DNA from: Panicum virgatum
Lineage: Eukaryota > Streptophyta > Magnoliopsida > Poales > Poaceae
Reading direction: 5' to 3'
DNA: 64,000 nucleotides
NCBI RefSeq assembly: GCF_016808335.1
Contig: NC_053138.1
Location: 14,749,900 to 14,813,899, forward strand
In this document: piece after piece, positions 1 to 11,449 of the stretch
How positions within the stretch are numbered: position 1 is the stretch's first letter
How the letters are laid out: each line of letters begins with the position of its first letter
Program-made: the position numbers and the translations under genes
The notes under the pieces: model-generated
What the model was told of the DNA's origin: nothing
The model's input: only the letters and a program-made list of their open reading frames with translations
The model's database searches: none

Positions 1-385
1 TCATATAAAACTTTACATCTTTGGTTTTAGGCAAAAGTTTATTTAAGCAACGGTTTGAAAATTATTTTTAAAGCATGTTGATAAAGATTTGAATTATTTC
101 ATCATTTCATGTGACCACTTTAAAATTTGAATTTGATTTTTCTTGCAAAAATTTTAAACATCACCTAGGGTGTATATCATTGCATTCTATTTGTCATTTC
201 ATGGTGAGGGTGAAAAATACATGAGCACTCTATTCTACACATATCTTGCACCCATACACCTAGATACCCATACATACACATGCATTTGTAAACATACCAG
301 AAATGCATTATTTAATTTAATCTTGACGATTATGCATGATGTTATGTTTAGTATTTTATGTTTAGTGTTTTAAACACCCGGAGGG
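1..385. other. AT-rich left-edge sequence, unassigned
   Basis: AT-rich sequence abutting the broken pol frame of the copia element. It has no coding similarity I recognise, and the RNase H that should follow RT in a copia element is absent here. It could be part of another LTR element inserted into, or joined to, the copia element, but no LTR end is visible. Confidence 0.3.
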
Positions 386-1927
386 TTACAATGAGCCCTT
401 GGGATACCATAAACCAAGGTTAGGAGTGAAGACCAAATATCTTAGGATTCTCTTAACCGCCATCAAATGACATTCTTTCGGATTAGCTTGAAATCTTACA
501 CACATGCACACACTAAGCATAATATCGGGCCTAGATGCATAAAGGTAAAGAAGGGATCCAATCATGGAGCGATATACCTTTTGATCCACGACCTTGCCAT
601 CTTCATTGAGATCGAGATGCCCATTGGTTGGCATGGGAGTTTTGATGGGCTTGGCATTTTCCATGTCAAACTTCTTGAGCATATCCTTGATGTACTTGGT
701 TTGACTAATGAAAGTGTCATCCTTGAGTTGCTTGATTTGAAATCCGAGGAAGAAGGTCAACTCACCCATCATAGACATCTCAAATCTCTTTGTCATAATC
801 CTATTAAAATCATCGCACCAAGTTTTGTTAGTAGAGCCAAATATAATGTCATCGACATATATTTGGCACACAAAAATTTCTCTATCAACTTTGCGAGTGA
901 AAAGAGTAGGATCGGCTTTGCCTATTTCAAAGTCTTTCCTTAAGAGAAAGTCCTTAAGGCATTCATACCATGCTCTAGGGGCTTGCTTGAGCCCATAGAG
1001 CGCCTTATGGAGCAAATAGACGTGGTTTGAGAATTTGGGATCTTCAAAACCCGGTGGTTGCTCAATATATACTAACTCGGAGATTGATCCATTAAGGAAA
1101 GCACTCTTCACGTCCATTTGATATAGCTTGAAATCATGGTGAGAAGCAAAGGCAAGTAAAATACGAATTGACTCAAGCCTAGCTACGGGAGCATAAGTCT
1201 CACCAAAATCCAAACCTTCGATTTGTGTGTAGCCTTGAGCAACCAACCTAGCTTTGTTTCTTGTTACCACGTCATGTTCAACTTGTTTGTTTCGAAAGAC
1301 CCACTTGGTTCCAATGATATTTTGCTTGGGCCTTTCTACTAAGGACCAGACTTCATTCCGATTGAAGTTGTTCAATTCCTCTTGCATAGCCATCACCCAA
1401 TCCGGATCATCCAATGCTTCATATACCTTAAGAGGTTCAAAAGAAGAAACAAACAAGTAATGTTCACAAAAAGTAGCCAAACGAGATCGAGTGGTTACCC
1501 CTTTACTTATGCTTCCAAGGATATTATCCACAGGATGATCCTTTTGAATTATGTGATGAACTCTTGGATGTGGAATGGAGGATTGATGTTGGATTGGTTC
1601 AGCTTCTCTATCATCTTGAGATTTATCTCGTTGTTGAGTTGTTGTTTCAGCTTGAGTGAACCGGATACTCCGGTCTGGAGTCTGGATACTCCGGTCATTA
1701 TGTCCGGAGTCTCCGGCTTCATATCCGGAGTTTCCGGGTTTTGCAGCGGATGTAGAGGTAGATGGCTCTTGAAACATCAACTCATCATCATTATCATTGT
1801 CCACTTGTTCTTGAGGCTTTATCTCACCAATCGCCGACTTCTTGATGGCTTGACTTGATGATTCTTCCATTCCTACAACATTATCAACTTGCTCCCCTCG
1901 AGAGCCATTAGATTCATCAAATGTCAC
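386..1927 (-). pseudogene. copia reverse transcriptase segment of pol
   Basis: A 513-codon frame. The first ~150 residues are acidic linker. The reverse transcriptase follows, with the [13 protein letters not shown] block, the [12 protein letters not shown] block and the catalytic YVDD motif. It ends shortly after the RYL block, just where RNase H should begin. This enzyme family copies element RNA into DNA inside virus-like particles. The frame is separated from the upstream integrase by about 80 bases with stops. It is a remnant, not an expressed host gene. Confidence 0.9.
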
Positions 1928-2008
1928 GTCACACGCTATTTCAACACAATCGGAGGTTTTGTTGAAAACACGATAGCCATGAGCATTTGAGGCATAACTA
2001 AGAAGAAA

Positions 2009-3163
2009 TCATTCATCAACTTTAGGTGCAAACTTAGAGTTTTTGGGCTTCTTGTTTAGAATGAAGCACTTACTTCCAAAGACTCTAAAGTAAGACACGT
2101 TAGGCTTTTTACCAAGTAGAAGCTCGTATGCTGTTTTGTTCAAGATCTTGTGAAGATATAGGCGGTTGATTGCATGACATGTCGTGTTGATTGCTTCCGC
2201 CCAAAATTGATCCGAGATCTTGTACTCATCAAGCATTGTTCTTGCGGCCTCAATGAGAGTTCTATTTTTCCTTTCAACAATTCCATTTTGTTGAGGAGTG
2301 TATAGAACCGAGAACTCATGACCAATGCCCTCTTCATCTAGAAACTCTTCTACGTTAGTGTTCTTGAATTCGGTGCCATTGTCACTTCTCACTTTCTTGA
2401 TCTTAGTCTCAAATTCATTTTGAGCTCTTTTTGCAAACTTCTTGAAGGTCTCTTGCACTACACTTTTGTCATGCAAAAAGAATACCCAAGTGAAACGAGA
2501 ATAATCATCAACAATGACAAGACTATATTTGTTACCACCAATGCTAATGTATGCCACTGGGCTAAAAAGATCCATATGTAAGAGTTCAAATAGATTGACG
2601 GTGGTGACGATACTCTTTGATGGATGTTGAACACCAACTTGCTTTCCGGCTTGGCATGCACTACAAACACGATCTTTCTCAAAAGAAACATTTGTTAGTC
2701 CTAGAATGTGATCCCCCTTTAGAAGCTTGTTGAGATTTCTCATCCCAACGTGAGCTAGTCGGCGATGCCATAACCAACCCAAGCTAGACTTTGCTATCAA
2801 GAAAGCGTCAAGTTGAGCCCTATCTTGAGAGAAATCCACAAGATAGAGCTTTCCCTTGAGCACCCCCTTGAAAGCAATGGAGTCATCGCTTCTTCTAATA
2901 ACAGTTACACCCTCGTTAGTGAACAAACAATTGAAGCCCAATTCACAAAGTTGTGAGATGGACAACAAATTGTAACCAAGTGACTCAACCAAAAGAACTT
3001 TTGAGAGAGTGAACTTTGAGTTTAGATTAATGTTACCGGTACCAAGCACTCTTCCCTTTTGATTTCCCGCAAAGGTAATGAAATGATCTTCACTTGATGC
3101 GGTTATTGTTTCGAACATACTCCTTTTTCCGGTCATATGATTTGTGCATCCACTATCAATCAC
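2009..3163 (-). pseudogene. copia protease end and integrase segment of pol
   Basis: The frame opens at the aspartic protease active site (IDSGCTNHM). It continues through the GAG-pre-integrase region, the integrase HHCC zinc site (HRRLAHVG, then CSACQAGKQ) and the DDE core, with visible D-F-x-R-F and SDNGTEF blocks and an NGIVERKNRT block carrying the glutamate. Family role: polyprotein cleavage and cDNA insertion. It is closed by a stop before the RT segment, so the polyprotein is interrupted. Confidence 0.88.
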
Positions 3164-3203
3164 CCAAGTTGATCCACCGGAGGAGTATCCCTACAAAACA
3201 AAG

Positions 3204-3824
3204 TTACTCTTTTCTTTTAGGTACCCAACAATACTTGGGTCCTGTAATGTTAGTCACAAGAACTTTGGGCACCCATACATGGCTTTTCACTTTTGTGTTC
3301 CATGTACGGTGTCCTACAAACTTGGCAACCACTTTACCACGGTGGTTCCTTGCCAATACATAATCGGCATAAAAGGATACATGAGATGATTCTTGTGCCT
3401 TGATCTTGGTTGGGTTAGAGGCCTTGAACTTATCTTCTTTGAATGAGGATGCAACAATCTTAGCACCCTCATCACATATTGTGCATCTCTTGCTGAATTT
3501 GACAAGACCACTTTCTTGAATCACATCATTTGTCTTGTGAATGGGAGTGGTCATGTTCACTAGACCTCCTTGAGCACCCAAGGCGGTCTTGTTCTTGTTC
3601 TTGATAAATGGAATGGCATGTGGAGTACCTTGCCCATTCCTACCAAGTCCTTTACCTTTTTCAAACCCAAACTTGCTCATGTATCTTGACCCAAATTCCT
3701 TGGTGTGTTTCTCAAACTCACCTACCCTTGTTGAGGGATTTTTCTTTGGGACTTGAGTATGTGATGGAGCCTCTTCTTGCAACAAATGAGTGAGTCTAGA
3801 GATTTCTTTCTTCATTGCATTCAT
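3204..3824 (-). pseudogene. copia gag-to-protease spacer segment
   Basis: A 206-codon frame, lysine-rich, with one CxxC pair (CTICDEG) and a C-terminal WVPK stretch typical of the region just upstream of the SIRE protease. It is one fragment of the once continuous gag-pol frame and is closed by a stop about 40 bases before the protease frame. No independent function is inferred. Confidence 0.7.
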
Positions 3825-3953
3825 CTCAACATGGTTAGTAGCACAAATTTGAATATCGATGTTATAGCACCGTGCACAACCATTACTTGTCGAATGACTA
3901 GATTAATTAGATGTATCTCTAGTCTTAGAAGTACTTTCCCAAAGAGTATTAAA

Positions 3954-5935
3954 TTAAACTTCAAGTGTCGTGTGATTAGCTTGTAAGCTTGTCATGCTCT
4001 CTTGAAGTTTCTCATTATTCTTTCTTAGGAATGTGTTAATGTCATTGACAAAAGAAAATTTTCTAGTCAAATCATCCACTTTTTCTTTTTCACTAGAGAG
4101 TGACTCTTTCAACTCAAGAAGAGTGTCATCCTTGACTTTGATTGGGTTCACAAGCATCTTGTTTTCCTCCCTTTCATTGGCGAGGTCCTTTTCAAGAGCC
4201 TTGAATTTTTCTCTCTCAAGTCTAAGCAATTCTTCTTGTGTTTCAAGAGTCTCATCCGCTTCATCTAGTTTCATAACTAATTTCATCATTTTAGTTGCGG
4301 CCCATTTACCATATTTCTTGACTAGTTTAGCAACTTCTACTTCATTATCCATTTCATCGTCCGATGAGTTTGGAGATGTTACCTTGGAGTTTTTAGCCAT
4401 GAAGCACATGATAGGATCTTCATCCTCATCGTCGGTGAGATCTTCAAACAAGCTTGTAGGATGTGGAGATGATGCCTTGAAAGCCATGGTTGCAACATCT
4501 TCTTTCTCGGACTCACTTTCTTGTTGTGAATCCCATTCTTGACCGAGATGAGCTTCTCCGGCTTGCTTCTTGTATCTTTATCTATCTCTCTTGGATGTGC
4601 TTTCTTTGGTGTCTTTGTTCTTCTTCTTCTCTTTCGGGCAATCGGCAATGAAATGCCCACCTTTGTTACACCCAAAGCACTGCCTATTAGATCTTCTTCT
4701 TGGCTCATACTTCTTGTTCTTCCCAATGTTTCTAAAGTTGCTTTTCTTCAATACTCTTGTGAAGTTCTTGATAAAGAAGGCTATTTGCTCATCATCAAGC
4801 TCGTTATCATCATCACTACTAGTGCCTTCATTTTTTGAGGATTGGTTTGCCTTTTCTTTGCCTTTTGACTTAGCTTGAAGTGCCAACCCACTATTCTTGG
4901 CTGCTTGTTCTTGAAGCTCGGCTAGATCTTAGTTAATCTTGATTCTCTTCAATTGATCATTGTGAGCCTCAATTCTTCCAAGGACATTCTCGGCAGTGAA
5001 GTGCTTGAATCCTCTTTCGGCTCTAATCAAGTTAGGTAGAATAACATCCCTATCCATATACACGGTCAAGAGCTTGTCCACGATCTCACGGTCACCCCAC
5101 TTGTCACCACCAAGAGATTTGATTTGATTTGTGATCTTCTTCATGCGGTTATACATCTCTTTCACACCTTCATCCTTCTTTATGGAGAATAAGCTCAATT
5201 CATCTTCCAAAGTTTTGATTCTTGATTCACGTACTTTTCTTGACCCTTGATGGTTCACTAGGAGAGTGTCTCAAACCTCCTTGCGGTTTGTACATCTTCT
5301 ATCTTATTAAATTCTTCGGGGCTCACGGATGTGTGAAGCATGTTCAATGCTTGAAAATTTCGTTGGAGCACATATGATTGAATGGGTGTTGGAGTTTCAT
5401 CTTCTTCCGGTAGTTCACACCCAACCTCTACAACCTTCCACACATCCTTGTGGATTGCATTCATTTAGCCGTACATCTTTGTCTTCCATTGATTGTATCT
5501 GGTCCCATCAAAGAAAGGTGGCTTGCCCATGTGGATTGATGCATTGTGCTCACTAGGTAGTGAAAAAGTGTAGTCATGAGCAACTCTTCAATAATCACCT
5601 TTGCCTTTTGACCTCGATGAGCTGCCCTTGTTTGAAGAGCGTGAGGCTCTTCTCTTGGAATCGGTGTCAGAGTCATCACTAGAATCAATAATAACTCGGG
5701 AGCTAGACTTTTTCTTCCTTTGCTCCTTCTTCTTTTTCCTCCATGCCTTCCACTTCTCATAAGACATCTCATCATCGGATGTCTCTTCTTCACTTTCTTC
5801 TCCACCATTCTTATTCTTTTCTTTTTTGTTTTTGTTGGATGGCTCTGCATTCTTGTCTTTGTTTCTTTTATCACCCGAATCGCCTTTTTCACCTTCATCA
5901 ACCGGATTCTCGAGATTCTTTTCATCATCCGACAT
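3954..5935 (-). pseudogene. copia gag, fragmented
   Basis: Gag is spread over at least five short frames. From its start these are a charged lysine/serine-rich head (5588-5935), the capsid-like core in two pieces (5258-5464 and 4929-5258), a CCHC zinc knuckle (CFGCNKGGHFIADC, 4578-4886), and a coiled-coil, Glu/Lys-rich piece (3954-4487). Stops at about 5586, 5461 and 5257 plus frame changes break it. Gag forms the particle and the knuckle binds element RNA. The number of breaks indicates an old copy. Confidence 0.8.
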
Positions 5936-5978
5936 CTTGACCTCTCCGGACGGTTAAGCCCTTTGAATGGAGAGCCAA

Positions 5979-5990
5979 GCTCTGATACCA
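5979..5990 (-). other. primer binding site of the copia element (initiator tRNA-Met type)
   Basis: The minus strand reads TGGTATCAGAGC, the usual complement of the 3' end of plant initiator tRNA-Met used by copia elements. It lies two bases inside the LTR end, which fixes the LTR boundary and element orientation. Confidence 0.88.
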
Positions 5991-5992
5991 AT

Positions 5993-7339
5993 TGAAAGGA
6001 CCTTAAGATGCCTAGAGGGGGGGTGAATAGGCAATCTGCAACTTAAAAACACTTAAAAACCTGTCAGACGCAGACTCAGCCCGGATACTCCGGGTATAAG
6101 CCCGCATACTCCGGGTTTTGTGGTCCGGAGTATCCGGAGCTATAACCAGAGTCTCCGGGCATGAACAAACTGAAAAGAAACTACATGAATCTATGTATGA
6201 AAAGTAGATCAAGCTAAAGTACGAGTACCAGGGGTTCCTTAAAGTTGATATCCAACAAACAAAACTCACTAGAAACTCGTGAGTGAGTAGATCGAGCTCA
6301 AACCCTAGAAAAGAAGTCTCACAAGCAAATAGCAATGAAATCAAGTAAATTAACATGAAAGAGACAAGGATTTGTTTCCCGAAGTTCACACCCGAAGGTG
6401 CTACATCTCCGTTGAGAAAAGATTCGAGAGACGGAGCTCAAGAACCCCTATGCTCCTCTCACAAGGGCGAGATCACCTCTCAAGCCCAAGGTCACTTACT
6501 ATGGATTCCTCGGCGAGGAATGGAGCTTACAAACTTCTTGTACAGTTCACAACCTTGATTGAGCAGTCACAAGCACGCCTAGCCGTCTAGGAGCACAAGA
6601 CTTCAAGAGTAACAAATTTGAATCCACGGGCTAGACCAAAACCAAGTGCTCAAGAGGTGGGAATAAGGCTCACTAGCACAAATTCTTGCTCTTGCTTGCT
6701 TCTCACTCAAATCCCTCAAAGGAATCACTCAAGAATGATGAAAGGGGAGTGAGAGAGCTCTATTTTGGCTTTAGGAGGAGTTCAGCTCGAAAGAATGGCA
6801 AGAGAGAGTGAACTGAAGGAGGGGAGGGAGTATTTATACCCCTTGACCCAAAAATAGCCGTTGGGCGAATAGTTACCCGGAGACTCCGGTTATATGCCCG
6901 GAGACTCCGGGCAACCCTAATTTTTCAGCCCGTGAACAGCACCCGGACACTCCGGGCAAAGGGGTCCGGAGTATCCGGCCCTATACCCGGAGTATCCGGG
7001 TTAGGCAGGATGAAAGCTCAAGTTTTGCTCTTTTGAGTGTATTTTGTGGCTCACAGGTATTTGTTTAGGTTCTCTTGAGCACAAGATTTAAATCGAAACC
7101 CTTGAATCAAGTCTCTCTTGATAGTACGTCGTCCCTATACTCAAATTTCAAATATAAAATCTAATATCATGAATACAGTTAAGCACCGACTTTTCATTTC
7201 CTTTTTGGGGGGCCATACGTCATCACTTGATTCACCTATACATATTCATCACCTGCACGCATGATTAATTACATAATTAAATATACATGTGTTTTGTCAT
7301 TATTCACCAAAACCCACTTAGGGGCCTAGATCACTTTCA
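5993..7339 (-). repeat. 5' LTR of the copia element
   Basis: 1347 bp, bounded by the terminal inverted repeat TGAAAG/CTTTCA. Its outer end carries the TGATCTAGGCCCCT block common to grass SIRE-type LTRs. Two clusters of CCGGA-nnn-TCCGG palindromes lie inside (about 6080-6165 and 6878-7005). The partner LTR is not in the window, so no age can be estimated. Confidence 0.82.
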
Positions 7340-7343
7340 CTAG

Positions 7344-7467
7344 CATATCTAAACAGAAGTGCTAATAGAGTGGGCTAAATTTTAGCTAAGATTTAAAAAA
7401 TTTAGCAAAAATATAAACTACTAATATGTGCTAAAATTTAGCACTCAATTTTGATCCATCCAAACGG
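7344..7467. mobile_element. small MITE-like element
   Basis: AT-rich sequence with inverted GTGCTAA/TTAGCAC blocks near both ends and CTAAAC/CCAAAC tips, a pattern common in grass hAT-like MITEs. The copia LTR ends right beside it. Boundaries are approximate and no target duplication was confirmed. Confidence 0.4.
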
Positions 7468-7900
7468 CGGGGGCTCGCGAGCGCGGCGGCGGGGGCTCGC
7501 GAGCTCGGCGGCAAGGCCTCGGCGAGTTCGACGGCGGGGCTCGCAAACGCGGCAGCTGGGCGCGGCGAGCGCAGCGGTGGGGCCTCGGCGAGCGCGGTGG
7601 CAGAGGCTCCAGCGAGCGTAGCGACGAGGAGGCCAGGGAGCGCGGAGGCGGCGGCTCTGGTGAGCTCGGCGACGAGGACGACGGCAAGCGCGGCAGCGAA
7701 CGCTCGAGCTAGCGCGCGACGAGCAAGGAGATGAGAGGGTCAATCATTTTTTTATTCGTGGGGAGTTGACTCTCAATTGGGATTCGACTCTTCTCTCTCC
7801 TCCATGATTCGATTTCTCCAGCGGTGAGAATTTGGTTTGTGTCTTCCACGTGCCCCATGGTTCGGCCACGGGAGAAGCCCTAATTAGGCATTTGCGCCGG
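7468..7900. other. GC-rich flank of the AOP cluster, no gene seen
   Basis: The first half is an imperfect GC-rich repeat of GCGAGCGCGGCGGC-like units (7468-7730), which makes spurious open frames. The rest is ordinary flank. I see no gene or conserved site. Confidence 0.4.
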
Positions 7901-9001
7901 CAACTTTTTTTTTATGGATTTTGATTTGACTCTTCACAGTTTGCTGTTTGTTCAGTTTTTAGTTGGGCCAACGTGTTGGGTCGGACCAGCTCAGGCCAGT
8001 GACGAAGTTGGGCCCTAACACAAAGCCCACTTGAATTTCTCTCGAATCTCGGCCCAAGTCAACGGCGGCGCCGGCCGCGCTCTCTGTTCCGAAGCAAGAC
8101 CACCAACCACGACGGGAACACGGGATGCAAAGAAAGCAACCCCTATCCCCACCAAAGACGCGGAGGCGGAGCTCAGCTGGGACTTGGGACGGCGAGGATG
8201 GGCACCGACGCGACGCAGCTCCCAAAGATCGACTTCTCCGGCGTGGACCCGTCGGCGCCGGGCACCGGGACCTGGTCGGCGGTGCGCGCCCAGGTGATGG
8301 ACGCGCTGGCCACGTTCGGCTGCTTCGACGCGGAGTACTCGGCCCTGACGCCGGAGCAACGCGCCGCGCTCTTCGACGGCGCCGCGAGGCCGCTCTTCGC
8401 GCTGCCCGTCGACACCAAGCGCCGCAACTACTACGGCGCCGACAAGCCCTTCCACGGCTACCTCGGCGGCCTCCAGGGCTACGACGGCTACGAGAGCCTC
8501 GCCATCATCGACGGCAACAAACCCGAGCCCGTCCGCGACTTCGCCGGCCTCATGTGGCCCGACGGCGGCAGCAACGACGGCTTCTGGTAAGCTTGGTACC
8601 TCCTTTCATTTCTCGCAGCAGATCTTGCTCCGTAGAGAAGCATCGTTTGGTTTGACTTTGCTCTGCTTCGGCTGCGCAGCAATGCCGTCCATGGCGTGGC
8701 GGCGCGGATCTTTGAGCTGGAAGCGGCGGTGCGGAGGATGGTGATGGAAGGGCTCGGGGTGGCCAAGTACCACGACGCGCTGAGCGCGTCGACGTGGCAC
8801 CTGTTCCGGATGTCGGAGTACCAGGCGCCCAGCGCCGCGGAGAAGACGGTCAGGTTCGGGTCGCATCAAGACACCAATCTGCTCAGCGTCGTGTGCCAGC
8901 ACGAGGTGGAGGGGCTGGAGATGCAGACGAGGGACGGGCAGTGGGTCCTCGTCAAGCCATCGTCGACGTCGCTCGTTGTCATAGTCGGCCAGGCACTCCG
9001 G
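7901..9001 (+). repeat. duplicated block, left copy (pairs with 14227-15327)
   Basis: This 1.1-kb block covers the promoter, exon 1, intron 1 and exon 2 of AOP copy 1. It matches the block at 14227-15327 with only about ten differences by eye until near 8945, then similarity drops abruptly. See the findings for the inferred conversion tract. Confidence 0.85.
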
Positions 9002-9914
9002 GTACGAATCAATGCGGCTCTGCTCCACTTTTACCTCTCACTGCATTTGGCTAGAGCATGAAAGAAGTGAAGAAACTCCCTCGGTATTTTTGAAGAAAAA
9101 AACTCCCGCGGTTGCTAGCTCGTAATTTTACATGAAGGCAGTACTAGGCTACTAGCTGTTAGACAATGAGAGATTAAGCAAGAATAAATCACACTAATCT
9201 GCTGTGCAGGTAGAACGTTTCAGCAGATGTGGCCCATCGCTTATTTCCCTTTCACAACATCAATAGCAGCCATTCAGGAAACATTGTCAACCATGCAGAT
9301 TTCAATTTCAACGGTGATAAGATGAAGGCCTAGTCCCAACAGATCACCAAAAAAGCTTCCTTTGCAGTTCGGTTAGAAAACACTTGTGCTGCTAACTGAA
9401 TATTTTTAGACCTGCTTGTTTACAAGGATGTGCAAGTGTAATACTGTAATCATGTGCATGGATATTTTCAGGCATTGAATTCAGCACGCTAAGCTTAACA
9501 AATCACTGAGAATCTACAAACCGTGCCTGCACTTTCACAGTTACTAATTTGTAACTTCTCCTACGGTTGAAAGTTCAGACACACCCATTTCTGTACTGAT
9601 CATGTAGTCTTACTTTCTGCACTGATGTTATCTTCTGATTTTCTGCACTGATGATTTTTACCTTACTCTAGGCATGGACAAACGACCGCTTGCACGCACC
9701 ATTTCACCGGATTTCCGTCGCTGGGGATGTCACCAGGTACTCTGCCATACTGTTCTCCGTCCCGAATTTCATGATTCAGGCGCCAGATGAGCTTGTGGAC
9801 GACGAGCACCCTCCCCGTTTCAAGCCCCATGACAACATGGACTACATCCGCTACTGTGTTTCGGAAGAAGGTGCTCGCCAGGAAGATAAGCTCAAGGCGT
9901 TCTGCGGAGTATAG
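8198..9914 (+). CDS. AOP1-like 2-oxoglutarate/Fe(II)-dependent dioxygenase, copy 1
   Basis: Exons 8198-8586, 8680-9001 and 9672-9914, all with GT-AG introns, give 317 residues, the usual length for the AOP (DOXC20) group. The N-terminal half is the DIOX_N domain. The C-terminal jelly roll keeps the iron triad H192-x-D194 and H249 and the 2-oxoglutarate-binding R259-x-S261. These soluble enzymes couple 2-oxoglutarate decarboxylation to oxidation of a small molecule. In Arabidopsis AOP2/AOP3 act on glucosinolates, which grasses lack, so the substrate here is unknown. The start is the first ATG of a frame conserved in copies 1 and 3. This is the only copy without a visible lesion. Confidence 0.88.
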
Positions 9915-10224
9915 GCAACATCATTCATCTGCGCTTTCAGCCCTGTGTGCACAATCGAGTTGAGCAATCTGTCCGGAAGTTTGGCATTCGTTCTATATGA
10001 GCACGTCAGAGATGCCCGTTCCATTTCTTAAAGTCCGAACTCCGAAACATGAACAATCTGGTGCCTTGCCAGGCATGAAAAGAAACGAATAAATTTATTA
10101 TGACTTTTCGCAATATTACAGTGTAAATTGTAATCACATAAACTCGAGCTGCATTCGGTAAAGTAGCTCGTGGCAAAGCTATCAGCCACCAGTACACGGA
10201 GTTCAGCTGAGCAGAGTTGGGACT
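9915..10224. other. 3' flank of AOP copy 1
   Basis: Probable 3' UTR and spacer. The stretch around 10030-10080 (CGAAACATGAACAA and onward) recurs at about 30675-30715 behind AOP copy 3, so it is shared gene flank. The second half leads into the next AOP fragment. No gene seen. Confidence 0.5.
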
Positions 10225-10446
10225 ATGACTATGAGCGCCGAGGCGGCGCAGCTCCCCCGGATCGGACTTCTCCGGCGTGGACCCGTCGGCGCCGGGCGCC
10301 GGGACCTGGTCGGCGGTGCGCGTCCAGGTGGTGGACGCGTTGGTCACTTTCGGTTTCGGCTGCTTCGACGCGCACTACCCGGCCCTGGACCTGGAGCACC
10401 GCGCCGCGCTCTTCGACAGCGCCGTGAGGCCGCTCTTCGCGCTGCC
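10225..10446 (+). pseudogene. AOP exon-1 fragment, frameshifted and truncated
   Basis: A first-exon copy (start codon, LPRI, then the SGVDPSAPG region) that carries one extra G near 10262 relative to the other copies, which shifts the frame after about 12 codons. Homology stops dead at 10446, after the codons for LFALP, where hAT-derived sequence begins. Exons 2 and 3 are missing. Non-functional relic of the dioxygenase cluster. Confidence 0.85.
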
Positions 10447-10880
10447 GCTGCTAGTATTGAAAGAGTGTTTTCCAATATTATGTTGTTTATAAACTTCTTA
10501 AGTTGATCCTAATTCTTCTCGAAGCCACTGCTAGTATTGAAAGAGTGTTTTCATGATGAATTATGTGAAGAACAAGCAAAGGAACAAAATAGGTGATGAT
10601 TACTGAAAAATTTCTTGATTACGTTTGTTGAGAGAGAATTTTTCAGTCAAATGAAAGATAAGGATATTATTAATCTCTTTCAACAAGGGGATCGTAGGGT
10701 TATATTGTAGTAGGCTTTATTGTTTTGTAATATTCTTTAATTGTTCGTGTCTAGAACTTGTATTTGGTTTTTATTGTGGATTCTTTATGATCATTATAAT
10801 TTATCGTCCATTATATTGTGCATTTGTTTCAAAATATTTTTATATGGCAGGCGCCAATTCCTAGCTGTGTCACATATACA
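10447..10880 (+). mobile_element. hAT transposon remnant (transposase C-terminal end)
   Basis: In broken frames this encodes the hAT C-terminal dimerisation block: an ASIERVFS motif, then MNYVKNKQRNKIGDD, then NFLITFVEREFF, ending at a stop near 10710. At least one frameshift and several stops are present. A 24-bp segment (10447-10470) is repeated at 10529-10552. GGCGCC-AATTCCTAGCT near 10851-10868 resembles the outer end of hAT elements. It replaces the missing part of the AOP fragment. Confidence 0.7.
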
Positions 10881-11039
10881 TATTTCTAAATAGTAAAATT
10901 TGTTTGATCCCTAAACTTGTGGACGAGTTTGAACCCCTACCCCCACCGAATTCGAAAACCAATCAACACCCTCTAACTTTACGAAACTAACAAATTACGT
11001 GGTTTGGTCACCACCGAACCCCAGGAGACTGGAGTTTTT

Positions 11040-11242
11040 GGTAATGTTTGGTTTCTACAGTATAGTCTATTTGAAAAAAAATTAAGGATGGGTGTAATCT
11101 AATGACGGTAATTAATTCATAATTTTCTACAGTGATGCTACAGTAGATGATTTTGTAATTAAACTTTATTTAATACTCTAAATTACTGGTTAAAGGTGCA
11201 AAAAGTTTTCGCGAATTTTTTTCACCCAAACCAAACATGGCC
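11040..11242. mobile_element. MITE upstream of AOP copy 2
   Basis: About 203 bp with imperfect terminal inverted repeats (ATGTTTGGTTT at the left, AAACCAAACAT at the right), AT-rich inside, with a possible TTT target duplication. It is non-autonomous and the superfamily is uncertain. It lies in what would be the promoter of AOP copy 2. Confidence 0.5.
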
Positions 11243-11449
11243 TTTGGGCCAGTAACAAAATTGGGCCTAAAATACAAAGCCCGCTTAACTCCCTCTCGAA
11301 TCGCGGTCCAAGTTAACGGCGGCGGCGGCGCTCTTCCGAACGAAGCAAGACGACCAACCACGACGGGAAGCAAAGAAAGCAATCCCCCATCTGCCCATCA
11401 CCACAAAAGACACGGAGCTCAGCACATCAGCTCAGTTGGGACGGCGAGG

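Larger units (their letters stand above)
386..7339 (-). mobile_element. Ty1/copia retrotransposon, SIRE-type, truncated
   Basis: Reading on the minus strand the order is 5' LTR, tRNA-Met-type primer site, gag with a CCHC zinc knuckle, protease, integrase, reverse transcriptase. That is copia order, with integrase before RT. RNase H, the polypurine tract and the 3' LTR are missing: the coding frame stops at 386 and unrelated sequence follows. Gag and pol are split by several stops and frame changes, so the copy is inactive. A long acidic, low-complexity stretch between integrase and RT and the long gag fit the SIRE/Maximus lineage. The target duplication cannot be checked because one end is missing. 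Confidence 0.88.
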
